Shown here: piece by piece, positions 48,608-60,674 of the stretch | Layout of the letters: every line of letters begins with the position of its first letter | Numbering within the stretch: position 1 is the stretch's first letter | Assembly: GCA_009363875.1 (NCBI GenBank) | Contig: CM018687.1 | Location: 20,180,764-20,244,763 of the forward strand | Direction of reading: 5' to 3' | DNA length: 64,000 nucleotides | Source of the DNA: Mikania micrantha | Taxonomy: Eukaryota > Streptophyta > Magnoliopsida > Asterales > Asteraceae | Made by a program: the position numbers and the translations under genes | Notes under the pieces: generated by a model | The model's database searches: none | The model's input: the letters and a program-made list of their open reading frames with translations, nothing else | What the model was told of the DNA's origin: nothing

Positions 48608-48760
48608 GCGATACTAGAGTTCAAATAAGAAGTCCTCAGATACAGTTTTATAAAACATCATTAAAAAAATATAATAATAAAATTTTAATTTATTATAATA
48701 TTCTTTTAATGATGATTTATAAAACTGTATATGAGGACTTCTTATTTGAACTCTAGTATC
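48604..48760 (+). pseudogene. Start of a second overlapping viral-like frame, running into a palindrome
   Basis: The ATG at 48604 opens a frame (MSDTRVQIRSPQ) overlapping the previous stop. About 20 codons later the DNA enters the centre of an inverted repeat, so the rest of the frame is the reverse complement of its own beginning and is not meaningful. Only the first part may be viral. Confidence 0.4.
48610..48760. repeat. 151-bp near-perfect palindrome ending at a retrotransposon junction
   Basis: Left arm 48610-48666 and right arm 48704-48760 are 57-bp inverted copies with two mismatches; the AT-rich centre is also roughly self-complementary. The right arm stops exactly where the family A LTR begins at 48761, so the original repeat may have been longer. 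Confidence 0.92.
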
Positions 48761-49258
48761 TGTCACACCCCGAGCCGGCGGGGTTGGATCGGAGTCCCCG
48801 TTTGTGAGGCCCCGAAACCGGGCACCTCACAGAGGTTGGTTTTCATCATAATACATAGCTCTTAAACTAAAAATTTCATAATCATGCAGCGGAAATGTAA
48901 ACATAGTTTGATAAACAGAAATCAATAACATGTCTGTATCAAAATCACATCGAATTGCCAAAACCACCGGATCGTATGACTCTATGCCCGAGCTCCATGC
49001 CTCCTCTTATCATACCTTCAACCTGACATACATGCTAAATCAAGTCAGCTTACGCTGGTGAGTTCTAGTTTTCATAAAACAACATTAAACATACTTAACA
49101 TATACATCATTTCATACACATAGTCCATAACCTTAGCACATAACATCCTTACATCATCATCATCATACGTTCCACTGTTACCATTCGAACAGTGGGCTTA
49201 TGCCGGCACAAGGCTCCATAACCGTTGGTCTGTCCCGCCGAAGCGTTCTGCAGACCCA

Positions 49259-49526
49259 TACTTACCCAGTAGCAAGTACTGGAGCAACCATAACCATACT
49301 TACCCCATATGAATATGGGAGCAACGTCATACTTACCCCGTAACGAATGCGGGAGCAACATCATGCTTACCCCGTAACGAGTACGGGAGCAACATCATAC
49401 TTACCCCGTAACGAGTACGGGAGCAACATCATACTTACCCCGTAACGAGTACGGGAGCAACCATACTTACCCAGTACAAATACTGGAGCAACCATACTTA
49501 CCCAGTAACAAGTACTGGAGCAACCA
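49259..49526. repeat. Tandem hairpin array, 8 units (left LTR)
   Basis: Units of 31-38 bp share ACTTACCC...GGAGCAAC. Each holds a short inverted repeat: CCAGTA/TACTGG (units 1, 7, 8), CCCATA/TATGGG (unit 2) and CCCGTA/TACGGG (units 4-6). Unit 3 pairs imperfectly (CCCGTA/TGCGGG). Loops are mostly 4-5 nt. Frames reading through it are chance frames. Confidence 0.92.
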
Positions 49527-50229
49527 TCATTCATCATGACATGATACACTAGCACCATATCATCATTCATCATAACATCGTATCATTATCCTAATAACAT
49601 AGGATTTCTCATACAGGGTATGCTAGTATCATGTCATCATAACATCCTAGTACCATGCACATGTCATGCTAGCAGCACGTCATCATATCATTCATCATGG
49701 CAACATAAACACATTTTGCTAGCATGTAATCATCATAACATCATACTTCCATCATAGCGTACCTAGGATTTCATCATAACATACCTCCCTATTTATCATC
49801 ATAGCATGTTATCATTTAGTTTATCATCATAACTTACTAACATGCATTCATCATTCTTAGCATACTTTCATGCAATAATCATACTATCACCTTAGCATGC
49901 ATACATGGTCAGGGCATAACATCATTCATTCATTATCATCATAGGCACATATCATCATAGACATAACAATAAGCATGTATGTCAGCCCAAAACATTAAGC
50001 ATAAAATAGGGCGTCTAGAACTCACCTGATAGTAGACTCTTGTTCTTCTTAGCCGAACTCCTTAGCCAAGTCTTAAGAACCTACATCCGTTACATCACCT
50101 CATTTCGTTACATTACGTTCTTAGTCTTAGAAAATATTCTAAGTCCCAATAGCCTACTAGTCCCCCCCTTCTGAATCCAAGTTCTCGAAACTTAGCTAAG
50201 TGTTCGAAACCCTTGAAATTCGTTAAGTT

Positions 50230-50892
50230 CCCATGTACACGAATTGCCATGTACTCGAAACATCTCTCGTTCACGAAATGCCATGTACTCGAAACATCCC
50301 TTGTTCACGAAATGCCATGTACACGAAATTCCATGTACACGAAATAACCATAGCCCCTGTACTCGAAATAACATTGTACTCGAAATACATGCATGATTTC
50401 GAGTACCCTCTGTACATGATTTCGTGTACTCATCATTTCGTCATTCAACATTTCAGAAATTCATCTAAGACTTTGGGGAGCTAGTTCTAGGTTCCTTTGG
50501 TTGTTACCAACGTATTGGAACCTCAAAGTTATGAACTTTATGCATAAAGGTGTGAGCTTTATGCATAAGTTCACCCTTTGTTTAACCATCCTAACTTTTG
50601 TATAAAAATCCAGCTTTCTATACATGAATCACTTACTTGAAGGTAGCTGATCCTCCTGGTAAAATCCCGTGCGTTTCCTACTTCGTTTGGTCGATCAAAG
50701 TTTGATTCTTGAAATTCTTGGACTTAAACTTCGTGTACTCGAGAGCAGATGAGCTTCCAGCCAAAGGTTCGCACATTTCCCAAGGCACGACTATTTATAG
50801 ACAAGGTCCCTGTATTCGAAAACCCCTGTACACGAAAATGTAGTGTACTCGAAATGTGATGTATTCGAAATCTTCATTATTTCGAGTACACG
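50230..50892. repeat. TGTACTCGAAAT / TGTACACGAAAT motif arrays in the left LTR
   Basis: A 12-bp word (TGTACTCGAAAT, TGTACACGAAAT, and inverted ATTTCGAGTACA) occurs about ten times at 50230-50430 and again around 50811-50892, upstream of the minus-strand TATA box. The same arrays lie at 57404-57604 and 57985-58066 in the other LTR. Clustered binding sites are a reasonable guess. Confidence 0.75.
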
Positions 50893-51005
50893 ATTTCTAA
50901 GCCCCATCTTGGTTATTTTTCGTCTATTTTCCCACAAGTTACTTATCCGTTACACGTGCGTAGAATTCAAATAACTTGTATCTTAGAAAAATTTGGGATG
51001 TTACA

Positions 51006-51019
51006 AGTCTCCCCTCCTT
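51006..51019 (-). other. Polypurine tract of element B
   Basis: On the plus strand AGTCTCCCCTCCTT abuts the LTR; on the element strand it reads AAGGAGGGGAGACT just before the 3' LTR. Confidence 0.85.
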
Positions 51020-51049
51020 ACAATAGGTTTCGTCCCGAAACCTGCCTTG

Positions 51050-54000
51050 TTACACATCGAACAAATGAGGATACAACTCCCTCATCTCGTCTTCCAATTC
51101 CCACGTCGTGTCTGAACCTTTCCGATGCTTCCACTGAACTCTTACTTGACGAACCGTTTTATTCCTTAACTGCTTTTCCTTCGTATCCACAATGGCGACT
51201 GGCTCTTCAATGTAGTTCAGTCGATCATCTACCTCAATGTCATCCAAAGGAACATGCGCCTGCTCGTCTGCCAAGCACTTCCTAAGATGTGACAAGTGGA
51301 AGGTAGGATGAATCCCGTTCAGCTCCTCTGGTAGGTCCAGTCGATACGCGACTTTCCCTACCCTTGCTTTTATCTGGAACGGTCCAATGTACCTCGGACT
51401 CAACTTCCCTCTTTTTCTGAATCGAATGATTCCCTTCCATGGTGATACTTTCAGCAACACTCGATCGCCCACATTAAACTCTATCGGTCGTCGGCGCTTG
51501 TCAGCGTAAGACTTTTGGCGATCTTGTGCAGCTTTCATACGTGCTTTTATCACCCGTAGCTTTTCTGCCATATCGATCACAGCAGCTTTGTTTCCCATTT
51601 CTTTCTGTCCAACTTCACCCCAGCATACCGGGGTCCTACATCGTCTTCCGTATAACGCCTCATATGGGGGCATTCCGATACTGGAGTGGTAACTGTTGTT
51701 GTATGAAAACTCCACCAATGGCAAGTGATCATCCCAGCTCCCTCCAAAATCGATAATGCACGCCCTAAGCATATCCTCCAACGTTTGGATAGTCCTTTCT
51801 GACTGTCCATCAGTCTGAGGGTGATAGGCGGTACTGATATTTAACCTCGTTCCCATGGCATCATGAAACTGCTTCCAGAATCTGGAAGTAAACCTCGTAT
51901 CCCGATCTGACACAATGGAGACAGGAACTCCATGTCTGGCCACAATCTCCTTTACGAACAACTCAGACAACCTTTCGGACGTATACGTTTCCCTGATAGG
52001 AAGAAAGTGTGCACTCTTCGTCAGTCGGTCCACAATCACCCATATGGTATCATGCCGTTTAGCTGTCTTTGGTAGCTTGGTGATGAAATCCATGGTGACG
52101 TGTTCCCATTTCCATTCCGGTACCTCTAGAGGTTGCACATATCCGTAGGGCTTCTGATGTTCAGCCTTCACTTGCGCACAAGTAAGGCACCTGTTCACAT
52201 ACTGCATCACATTAAACTTCATGCCCGGCCACCAATAATCCTGTCGGAGATCTTGATACATCTTCGTTGCACCGGGGTGTACCGAGTATCGTGACTTGTG
52301 GGCTTCATCTAAAATCCTCGCTCGAATGTCCCCATTTCTGGGCACCCACATTCGACCGAATCGTAGCTTTATCCCATGGTCATTGTCTTCCAAGTTCTTG
52401 ACTTGTCCGAAGACGCGTTCAAAACCCACATTCTCTTCTTTCAATCCATCCTGTTGCGCCTGCTTGAGCTCGTTCAGAAAGTCTGGCGTTATCACCAAAC
52501 TATACGATTTTACTCGTATGGCAGGATGATCAGTCTTGCGACTCAGAGCATCTGCCACCACATTGGCCTTTCCCGGGTGATATAGAATATCACAGTCATA
52601 ATCCTTTAACAGCTCAAGCCATCGTCTCTGCCTCATATTCAAATCCTTTTGCTCGAAGAAATACTTCAAGCTCTTGTGGTCGGTATAGATGGTACTCCTT
52701 ACTCCATACAAATAGTGCCTCCATATTTTTAATGCAAACACCACTGCAGCGAGTTCAAGATCGTGGGTCGGGTAGTTAGCCTCATGAATCTTTAGCTGGC
52801 GCGAAGCATAAGCTATCACCCTTCCCCTTTGCATTAGTACACATCCCAACCCTTGTCGTGACGCATCGGCATACACAACAAGATCATCATTCCCATCCGG
52901 CAGTGCTAGAACAGGAGCTTGGGTAAGTTTCTCCTTCAGCACTGAAAACGCTTGTTCTTGGTTTGGACCCCATTCGTACTTTACGTCTTTCTTCGTGAGC
53001 TTCGTCAGTGGCGTCGCTATCTTGGAGAAGTCCTGAATGAATCTCCGATAGTAACCGGCCAAACCAAGAAAACTGCGTACTTCTGTCGGTGACTTTGGAG
53101 GACTCCATTTCATAATCGTTTCCACTTTAGCTGGATCTACCATAATGCCTTCTGGGTTCACCACGTGACCCAGAAACTGTACTTCCCGTAACCAGAAAGC
53201 GCATTTGGAGAACTTAGCATAAAGTTTCTCTTTCCTCAGGATTTCCAATACCTCACGTACGTGGCAAGCATGGTCTCCCTCGTTCTTTGAATAAATCAAA
53301 ATATCATCAATAAACACTATCACCGATCGGTCCAGCATCGGTCGACATACCCTGTTCATCAAATCCATAAATGCTGCAGGAGCATTCGTCAATCCAAACG
53401 ACATAACGAGAAACTCGTAATGTCCATAACGCGTACGGAAAGCAGTCTTTGGAATATCCTGCTCTCGAACTTTCAACTGATGGTAACCGGATCGGAGATC
53501 TATCTTCGAGAACCAGCTTGCACCTTGCAATTGATCGAACAAGTCATCAATTCTAGGTAGAGGATACCTGTTCTTTACGGTCAACTTATTCAGTTCCCTG
53601 TAGTCAATACACATACGCATACTTCCATCCTTCTTCTTAACGAACAGCACCGGTGCTCCCCACGGAGAGACACTCGGTCGTATAAAACCTTTATCAAGGA
53701 GTTCTTGTAGCTGGGTCATCATTTCCTTCATCTCGGTTGGAGCTAAACGGTAAGGTGCTTTGGCAACGGGTTGTGCCCCCGGCACTAAGTCGATCTGGAA
53801 CTCAATTTCCCGTTCGGGTGGTAATCCAGGCAATTCCTCAGGGAATACATCGGGGAAGTTACACACCACGGGAACATCATCAATCGTCCTCGTATCCGTA
53901 CGTTCCTCAATCGCGTAGGCCAAGTAGGCTACACACCCTCGCCGCATCATAACATCAGCCTTGATCATCGAAATGATCTTTGGCGCATACATCGCTTTAT

Positions 54001-55609
54001 CACCATAAACCGTCACGGAGCTCCCATCCATCGCACGTAAACATATCATCTTTCGTCGACATACAATGTTAGCCTCATATTTGGCTAACCAGTCCATACC
54101 CAAAACCACATCGAATCCCCCTAAGGTAATAAGAAACAATCGGGCAGGGAACCTATGACCTTCTATCTCAACATAACAATCATCAATAGCCTCAGTCACC
54201 CTGGTCATCTTACCAATAGCCGTCTCTACATCAAATACCCGGTCTATCTTCTTAACCTTCCCAGATAACCCATCACAGAAAGTAGAAGACACAAAACTCA
54301 TACTGGCACCAGAATCAAACAATACAGAAGCAGGAATATTGTTGATAGAAAAGGTACCTGTGACCACGTCCGGGTCCACAATCGCATCATCCTTCGTCAT
54401 CGTAAAGGCTCGTGCTTTAGCCTTCTGCTTCTCCTTTCCTTTCTCCTCTTTCTTACCCGAGCCCGAAGCATCGGCCCGTGGTAGCTTGCAATCCTTGGAC
54501 ATATGTCCTAATCCATTGCAGTTGAAGCATCGAGTAGCATTCGGGCAACTGCTAGAAAAGTGCCCCGTCTTTCCACACCTGAAACATAAATTAGTGCCCA
54601 CCAGGCACTGTCCCGTGTGGCTTTTCCCACACTTGTTGCATCGGCCCATCTCCTCTCGCTTAGCCTTCTTGCTTGAGAACTTTCGTTGGTCTGTTCGACC
54701 CCTCTTAGTCCCGGAGGACTCTTTCACCTTTGCCTCTTCTTTGACTGGCTCGGCTGACATAACATCATCCCAAACTATGCCACTGAGCTCCACAGTGGAG
54801 TCATAAGTCTTGGGAGCATTCGCCTTCACATGTATCCGAACCTTAGGAGGTAAACCCTCCATGTACAACTTCACCCTGCGTTCCTCGGTAGAAACCAAGT
54901 GAGGAACAAGTCTTGCCATCTCATTGAATCGTGAGGTGTACTGCCTGTGGTTCAGACTTCCCGCCTTCAGCACCAGAAACTCCCTTTCAACCTTATCCAA
55001 CTCATTCTTGGGACAGAACTGCTTAGTGACCAGTTCCTTGAGATCCTCCCAAGTCATCTTTTCCATATCATCAGTAGTCTTGGATTGCTTGACGGTGTTC
55101 CACCAGTGAAGTGCCTCCTCAACGAAAGAGTGAGCTGCAAACTTGACAGCTTGGTCAACTCGGCACTCACTGATGGAGATAACAGCCTCCATCGCAGAAA
55201 TCCAGTGGCAGGTGGCCACTGCGTCCTTCTTCCCATCAAAGGTTGGTGGGTTGCATCCTTTGAAGGACTTGTAGTCACAGCCCTTCAGTTTCCCAGTCAT
55301 AGAGTCGCCGCTCTTTGTCTCAATGATCACCACCTCATCTTCTTTGGTGCTTTCCTTAGTTCCTTCTGACTTGTCTTTTAGAGCATCCTTCAGTGCCTTA
55401 GCAATCAAGGCTGGTAGTTTCTCATCCATTATCTTGCAGACCTCATCAGAAATAGCCTTCACCACGATAGGCTCAAGAGTGAACTCTTCTTCATTCTCTG
55501 GTTGCTCGTTGTGCTCGTGGTCGCCTTCATTGACAGGTTCTTCATTCTCGACATGTGGTTCTTCAGGTTCCTGTGGTTTCTTTCGCGGTCTACCCTTTTG
55601 TCCAGCCAT
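51050..55609 (-). CDS. gag-pol: Intact Gag-Pol polyprotein of element B
   Basis: 1519 residues without interruption. Acidic/basic N-terminal region; Gag domain about 110-290; CCHC zinc knuckles at about 324-374, one atypical ([12 protein letters not shown]) and two canonical ([28 protein letters not shown]); aspartic protease with FDSGA (D432); RT about 610-790 with FIDD (D768, D769); RNase H with YADAS (D915). Integrase zinc site H1104, H1111, C1141, C1144 and catalytic D1174, D1236, E1271 (TDGQSE). The tail after about 1440 resembles chromodomain-like ends of Tekay/Del chromoviruses. All catalytic residues are present, so the product may be active. Gag and Pol form one frame; cleavage is expected by its own protease. 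Translation start chosen as ATG 55609 ([11 protein letters not shown]). Confidence 0.96.
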   Translation of the reverse strand: MAGQKGRPRKKPQEPEEPHVENEEPVNEGDHEHNEQPENEEEFTLEPIVVKAISDEVCKIMDEKLPALIAKALKDALKDKSEGTKESTKEDEVVIIETKSGDSMTGKLKGCDYKSFKGCNPPTFDGKKDAVATCHWISAMEAVISISECRVDQAVKFAAHSFVEEALHWWNTVKQSKTTDDMEKMTWEDLKELVTKQFCPKNELDKVEREFLVLKAGSLNHRQYTSRFNEMARLVPHLVSTEERRVKLYMEGLPPKVRIHVKANAPKTYDSTVELSGIVWDDVMSAEPVKEEAKVKESSGTKRGRTDQRKFSSKKAKREEMGRCNKCGKSHTGQCLVGTNLCFRCGKTGHFSSSCPNATRCFNCNGLGHMSKDCKLPRADASGSGKKEEKGKEKQKAKARAFTMTKDDAIVDPDVVTGTFSINNIPASVLFDSGASMSFVSSTFCDGLSGKVKKIDRVFDVETAIGKMTRVTEAIDDCYVEIEGHRFPARLFLITLGGFDVVLGMDWLAKYEANIVCRRKMICLRAMDGSSVTVYGDKAMYAPKIISMIKADVMMRRGCVAYLAYAIEERTDTRTIDDVPVVCNFPDVFPEELPGLPPEREIEFQIDLVPGAQPVAKAPYRLAPTEMKEMMTQLQELLDKGFIRPSVSPWGAPVLFVKKKDGSMRMCIDYRELNKLTVKNRYPLPRIDDLFDQLQGASWFSKIDLRSGYHQLKVREQDIPKTAFRTRYGHYEFLVMSFGLTNAPAAFMDLMNRVCRPMLDRSVIVFIDDILIYSKNEGDHACHVREVLEILRKEKLYAKFSKCAFWLREVQFLGHVVNPEGIMVDPAKVETIMKWSPPKSPTEVRSFLGLAGYYRRFIQDFSKIATPLTKLTKKDVKYEWGPNQEQAFSVLKEKLTQAPVLALPDGNDDLVVYADASRQGLGCVLMQRGRVIAYASRQLKIHEANYPTHDLELAAVVFALKIWRHYLYGVRSTIYTDHKSLKYFFEQKDLNMRQRRWLELLKDYDCDILYHPGKANVVADALSRKTDHPAIRVKSYSLVITPDFLNELKQAQQDGLKEENVGFERVFGQVKNLEDNDHGIKLRFGRMWVPRNGDIRARILDEAHKSRYSVHPGATKMYQDLRQDYWWPGMKFNVMQYVNRCLTCAQVKAEHQKPYGYVQPLEVPEWKWEHVTMDFITKLPKTAKRHDTIWVIVDRLTKSAHFLPIRETYTSERLSELFVKEIVARHGVPVSIVSDRDTRFTSRFWKQFHDAMGTRLNISTAYHPQTDGQSERTIQTLEDMLRACIIDFGGSWDDHLPLVEFSYNNSYHSSIGMPPYEALYGRRCRTPVCWGEVGQKEMGNKAAVIDMAEKLRVIKARMKAAQDRQKSYADKRRRPIEFNVGDRVLLKVSPWKGIIRFRKRGKLSPRYIGPFQIKARVGKVAYRLDLPEELNGIHPTFHLSHLRKCLADEQAHVPLDDIEVDDRLNYIEEPVAIVDTKEKQLRNKTVRQVRVQWKHRKGSDTTWELEDEMRELYPHLFDV

Positions 55610-55925
55610 CTAACTATCTATAGGATGCAACAATTGATGAGTCAGTACAGGAATCAGTTTAGCACGGAATAAGTTTTGTAAATCGTTAACGACGTTGATC
55701 AAGTGTTATTAACCATTTACCCAACTCATAGGCTCTAAACGTTTCCCATCCCATCTCTTCAATGTGCATGACACTAACTACTTTCATAACATTACATCTA
55801 ACCCTTAACTCATACATAAACATTCAACTCGTGGCATCCGTCATCCGTGGTTGGCAATCCGCATCCATTAATCCCATTCTCAGTTTAAGTCTTGGCATTT
55901 GGGATGCCAAGATCTCTCAAACTAT

Positions 55926-55938
55926 GGCTCTGATACCA
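55926..55938 (-). other. Primer binding site of element B
   Basis: GGCTCTGATACCA on the plus strand, which is TGGTATCAGAGCC on the element strand, 3 bases inside the 5' LTR. Initiator tRNA-Met type. Confidence 0.93.
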
Positions 55939-56398
55939 ACTTGTGAGGCCCCGAAACCGGGCACCTCACAGAGGTTGGTTTTCATCATAACACATAGCTC
56001 TTAAACTAAAAACTTTCATAATCATGCAGCGGAAATGTAAACATAGTTTGATAAACAGAAATCAATAACATGTCTGTATCAAAATCACATCGAATTGCCA
56101 AAACCACCGGATCGTATGACTCTATGCCCGAGCTCCATGCCTCCTCTTATCATACCTTCAACCTGACATACATGCTAAATCAAGTCAGCTTACGCTGGTG
56201 AGTTCTAGTTTTCATAAAACAACATTAAACATACTTAACATATACATCATTTCATACACATAGTCCATAACCTTAGCACATAACATCCTTACATCATCAT
56301 CATCATACGTTCCACTGTTACCATTCGAACAGTGGGCTTATGCCGGCACAAGGCTCCATAACCGTTGGTCTGTCCCGCCGAAGCGTTCTGCAGACCCA

Positions 56399-56699
56399 TA
56401 CTTACCCAGTAGCAAGTACTGGAGCAACCATAACCATACTTACCCCATATGAATATGGGAGCAACGTCATACTTACCCCGTAACGAATGCGGGAGCAACA
56501 TCATGCTTACCCCGTAACGAGTACGGGAGCAACATCATACTTACCCCGTAACGAGTACGGGAGCAACATCATACTTACCCCGTAACGAGTACGGGAGCAA
56601 CATCATACTTACCCCGTAACGAGTACGGGAGCAACCATACTTACCCAGTACAAATACTGGAGCAACCATACTTACCCAGTAACAAGTACTGGAGCAACC
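56399..56699. repeat. Tandem hairpin array, 9 units (right LTR)
   Basis: As in the left LTR, but with one more unit of the CCCGTA/TACGGG class. As the two LTRs are copies made at insertion, the unit number changed afterwards or during reverse transcription. Confidence 0.92.
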
Positions 56700-57964
56700 A
56701 TCATTCATCATGACATGATACACTAGCACCATATCATCATTCATCATAACATCGTATCATTATCCTAATAACATAGGATTTCTCATACAGGGTATGCTAG
56801 TATCATGTCATCATAACATCCTAGTACCATGCACATGTCATGCTAGCAGCACGTCATCATATCATTCATCATGGCAACATAAACACATTTTGCTAGCATG
56901 TAATCATCATAACATCATACTTCCATCATAGCGTACCTAGGATTTCATCATAACATACCTCCCTATTTATCATCATAGCATGTTATCATTTAGTTTATCA
57001 TCATAACTTACTAACATGCATTCATCATTCTTAGCATACTTTCATGCAATAATCATACTATCACCTTAGCATGCATACATGGTCAGGGCATAACATCATT
57101 CATTCATTATCATCATAGGCACATATCATCATAGACATAACAATAAGCATGTATGTCAGCCCAAAACATTAAGCATAAAATAGGGCGTCTAGAACTCACC
57201 TGATAGTAGACTCTTGTTCTTCTTAGCCGAACTCCTTAGCCAAGTCTTAAGAACCTACATCCGTTACATCACCTCATTTCGTTACATTACGTTCTTAGTC
57301 TTAGAAAATATTCTAAGTCCCAATAGCCTACTAGTCCCCCCCTTCTGAATCCAAGTTCTCGAAACTTAGCTAAGTGTTCGAAACCCTTGAAATTCGTTAA
57401 GTTCCCATGTACACGAATTGCCATGTACTCGAAACATCTCTCGTTCACGAAATGCCATGTACTCGAAACATCCCTTGTTCACGAAATGCCATGTACACGA
57501 AATTCCATGTACACGAAATAACCATAGCCCCTGTACTCGAAATAACATTGTACTCGAAATACATGCATGATTTCGAGTACCCTCTGTACATGATTTCGTG
57601 TACTCATCATTTCGTCATTCAACATTTCAGAAATTCATCTAAGACTTTGGGGAGCTAGTTCTAGGTTCCTTTGGTTGTTACCAACGTATTGGAACCTCAA
57701 AGTTATGAACTTTATGCATAAAGGTGTGAGCTTTATGCATAAGTTCACCCTTTGTTTAACCATCCTAACTTTTGTATAAAAATCCAGCTTTCTATACATG
57801 AATCACTTACTTGAAGGTAGCTGATCCTCCTGGTAAAATCCCGTGCGTTTCCTACTTCGTTTGGTCGATCAAAGTTTGATTCTTGAAATTCTTGGACTTA
57901 AACTTCGTGTACTCGAGAGCAGATGAGCTTCCAGCCAAAGGTTCGCACATTTCCCAAGGCACGA

Positions 57965-57974
57965 CTATTTATAG
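57965..57974 (-). promoter_or_regulatory. Probable TATA box of element B
   Basis: CTATTTATAG on the plus strand gives CTATAAATAG on the element strand, in a suitable position within the 5' LTR, with a TGTAC(T/A)CGAAA array on its upstream side (57985-58066). The other LTR has it at 50791-50800. Start site not determined. Confidence 0.55.
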
Positions 57975-60674
57975 ACAAGGTCCCTGTATTCGAAAACCCC
58001 TGTACACGAAAATGTAGTGTACTCGAAATGTGATGTATTCGAAATCTTCATTATTTCGAGTACACGATTTCTAAGCCCCATCTTGGTTATTTTTCGTCTA
58101 TTTTCCCACAAGTTACTTATCCGTTACACGTGCGTAGAATTCAAATAACTTGTATCTTAGAAAAATTTGGGATGTTACACCGTCTGGTGGAAGGTTCCCG
58201 GGGCGCGATATCATGCGTGATAATCGTGATGATCAGATTGTTTACATTGCACATGATAATAATGAGAAATGCTAAATAGAATAGAATTACAAAGTTAAAT
58301 TACATCAGTATCGTTTATAATTTAACAATTTAAATCTATCATCAACATCATAATTTCCTATCTTGTATCTGCACAAGATATACAAAATCTATTGTATAAT
58401 GATGTTCCAACAGTATGCAGGTCCAAAAATACTAAGTCTTCTATCTGAAGTCCTAGTCCAAAAGCAATAACTTCCTAGTTGACATGTTCGTCACCTGAGA
58501 AGTCATGTAAAAAGATCAAGTCAACACATGGTTGGTGAGTTCATATAGTTTAGTATTTGGAAAATGACTTTGTAAACCCTTTTACGGTAAAAACCCTAAC
58601 CTCATTAACTTCACCTGTAATATCCAGTTCGGTATGCTTATACATAGGGCATACGAAAGGGTCGAGCCTACAACCCGCCCAGACGCCATCCCACCACATA
58701 CTAAACCACATATGACATTGTTGTTAATGATAATTAAGCATTTTTACCTACCCTTCACTTCCCTTTCACCATAGTTCTAACATACGTATTAAACACTTGT
58801 TAAACTCTCGGGTAACAACCTTAATCTGATTAACATCACATGTATTATTCGGATCGGTATGCTTATATATAGGGCATACGAAAGGGTCGAGCCTACAACC
58901 CGCCTAGACGCCATTCCACCACATACTAACCCACATAAGACATTGTTGTTAATGATAATTAAGCATTTTACCCCTACCATTTACTCATTAGTTATTCAGT
59001 TCTTTAGTTCTTTGTTCCTGTAAATACACTTTGAAATCTCTATTGATTTCTTAAGTTCATCATGCAATCATGATCAACCATAACATTTGTAGAAACAATT
59101 CAATAAATGCTTAGTTAAATAATTAAATAAACATTAAATAAAACCTAAGACCTAATGATTGGGCCTTGGTCAAACTCGAGTAGGCTAGTCTGTCAATCAA
59201 AGGTTCTTAGAAGTTAGGGGATTCTGTAAATATCATCAAACATATGACCTACAAATCAAACGGTCTAGCTAGGACTTCTTGAAATGTAGGGTTTTTGTTT
59301 CGTACTTGATTCGTCTAGTTTCGTCCCTTGTTTCATATAGTTTCGTTGGCATATGTTATCTTTGATATTTCCCAGACTTTCCCTTGAAAATGATTTGTTG
59401 ATTCGTCTAGTTTCGTTGTAAGATGTACTTGATTCGTTGATCGTCAAACACTTGGTTCGTTGAACATCAAATATTAGTTTCTTAAAAGTAGTTTCGTTTG
59501 ATTCATTGAACTCACGCACTTGTTTCGTCAAAATTGTTTCGTTTGATTTGTTGAAATGTTTAGTTTAACTCAATTATCCACTTAAATCATAAGTAGATAA
59601 GCTTAGTAAAACCCGCATAAAATTTTACCTAGACATGATCTACGATGTCATTCATACATGCAAAGCATATGGAATTTAAAAGCATTTAAGTAAAATATAA
59701 TCCAAAGAAAATAATTTACGCATGCCTCTCAGCCCCGCGTTTGTAAAACAAAAATGTTTAGAAAAGGGGCAATGAACTCACCTGTGTTGCTGTGCAAATG
59801 ATTTATCACAAAATGCGCGCTCGTACTAGTGGTTTATGTATCTTCAGTACCTGATTTGTTTCAAGAAAGCTCGTATACGGTAAGTATTTATAACAGACGC
59901 AAATAGGATTTTGGTTTCGGTGTGCAACTAAGTGTCCTATGTTACTAGTGTGTTTCTAAAACTCCTTCTATCTAAGCTAACTTATTACCCGTTAATAACC
60001 TGTACCCCACGATTATTCATAACAAGTCTTTAATTAAAACATCTTTAAGTTATTCCATTTTAGATTAAAGGTTTAGAAAACATAATTTATTGTAATTTAA
60101 CAAAGTTTATAAATCATTTCCTTTATTAAAAACATAATTATTTAAAATAAGAAATATTTAACGTGTGGTGGGCTTAGGTTAAGCCCATTGGGCCAACCTT
60201 GCCCCCCCCCCCTTATGAGGCTTTGATTCCAACTGATTTTTTTTTTGATCAAGATCTCTGAATAACTCAACCTAGATGATTCAATTAAATCATCTAAGTT
60301 TGTTACATGTCTTTATGAGTTTTCCTAAGACTTGAGTGTTAATAATTAAATCAACACTCAAACCCTAGATTATCGTTTTGATTCACATGATTTACAATGA
60401 ATTCCCGATGTTTTAGGCTTAACTAATGGATGTTAACAATCCATATTTAGTTGTTTGCATGATTAAGAAACCCATTTCCTTTTAGAAAACCCTAATTTTC
60501 CCCAAAGTTGGTTTGCATGAATGAAACCTTAGTGTTATTCCCATGCACTCACACACATATAAACTTACGCATGCATGAGCCATGTAAAGGACTCATTTCG
60601 GTTGAGGTTCATGCATGTTTATACTCACACTTCCATTCACAGTTGCATGCACTCACACCCACTCCGACTTATCT

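Larger units (their letters stand above)
48803..51005 (-). repeat. 3' LTR of element B (left on the plus strand)
   Basis: 2203 bp, TGTGAGGCCCCGAAACCGGG to GGGATGTTACA. It contains an eight-unit hairpin array (49259-49526), an 'atcatcat'-rich stretch (about 49530-49990) and arrays of TGTAC(A/T)CGAAA (about 50230-50430 and 50811-50892). Confidence 0.95.
48803..58179 (-). mobile_element. Family B Ty3/gypsy element, young and apparently intact
   Basis: 9377 bp on the minus strand with LTRs at 48803-51005 and 55942-58179. These differ by one 34-bp repeat unit and only a few bases, so insertion was recent. The target duplication is CCGTT on the left (48798-48802) and CCGTC on the right (58180-58184). 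The undisturbed family A LTR reads CCGTC here, so the left copy has one C-to-T change. Primer site, polypurine tract and an unbroken 1519-codon polyprotein are present. Domain order and tail fit a Tekay/Del-type chromovirus (inference). Confidence 0.95.
55942..58179 (-). repeat. 5' LTR of element B (right on the plus strand)
   Basis: 2238 bp, near-identical to the other LTR but with nine hairpin units (56399-56699) instead of eight and one extra C near 56011. It is the promoter-bearing copy for the polyprotein. Confidence 0.95.

Noticed and set aside
49259..49526. CRISPR-like regular repeat spacing
   Set aside because: Units are contiguous with no unique spacers, lie in a plant LTR and have no cas genes.
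49149..49573. Repeating open frames (YGCSSTCYWVSM-like) on the minus strand in the element B LTRs, repeated at 56289-56747
   Set aside because: They are translations of the 34-bp hairpin array inside an LTR. The unit length is not a multiple of three and the frames shift between units, so no protein is selected.
55054..55369. Several plus- and minus-strand frames inside 51050-55609
   Set aside because: Shadows of the 1519-codon polyprotein.
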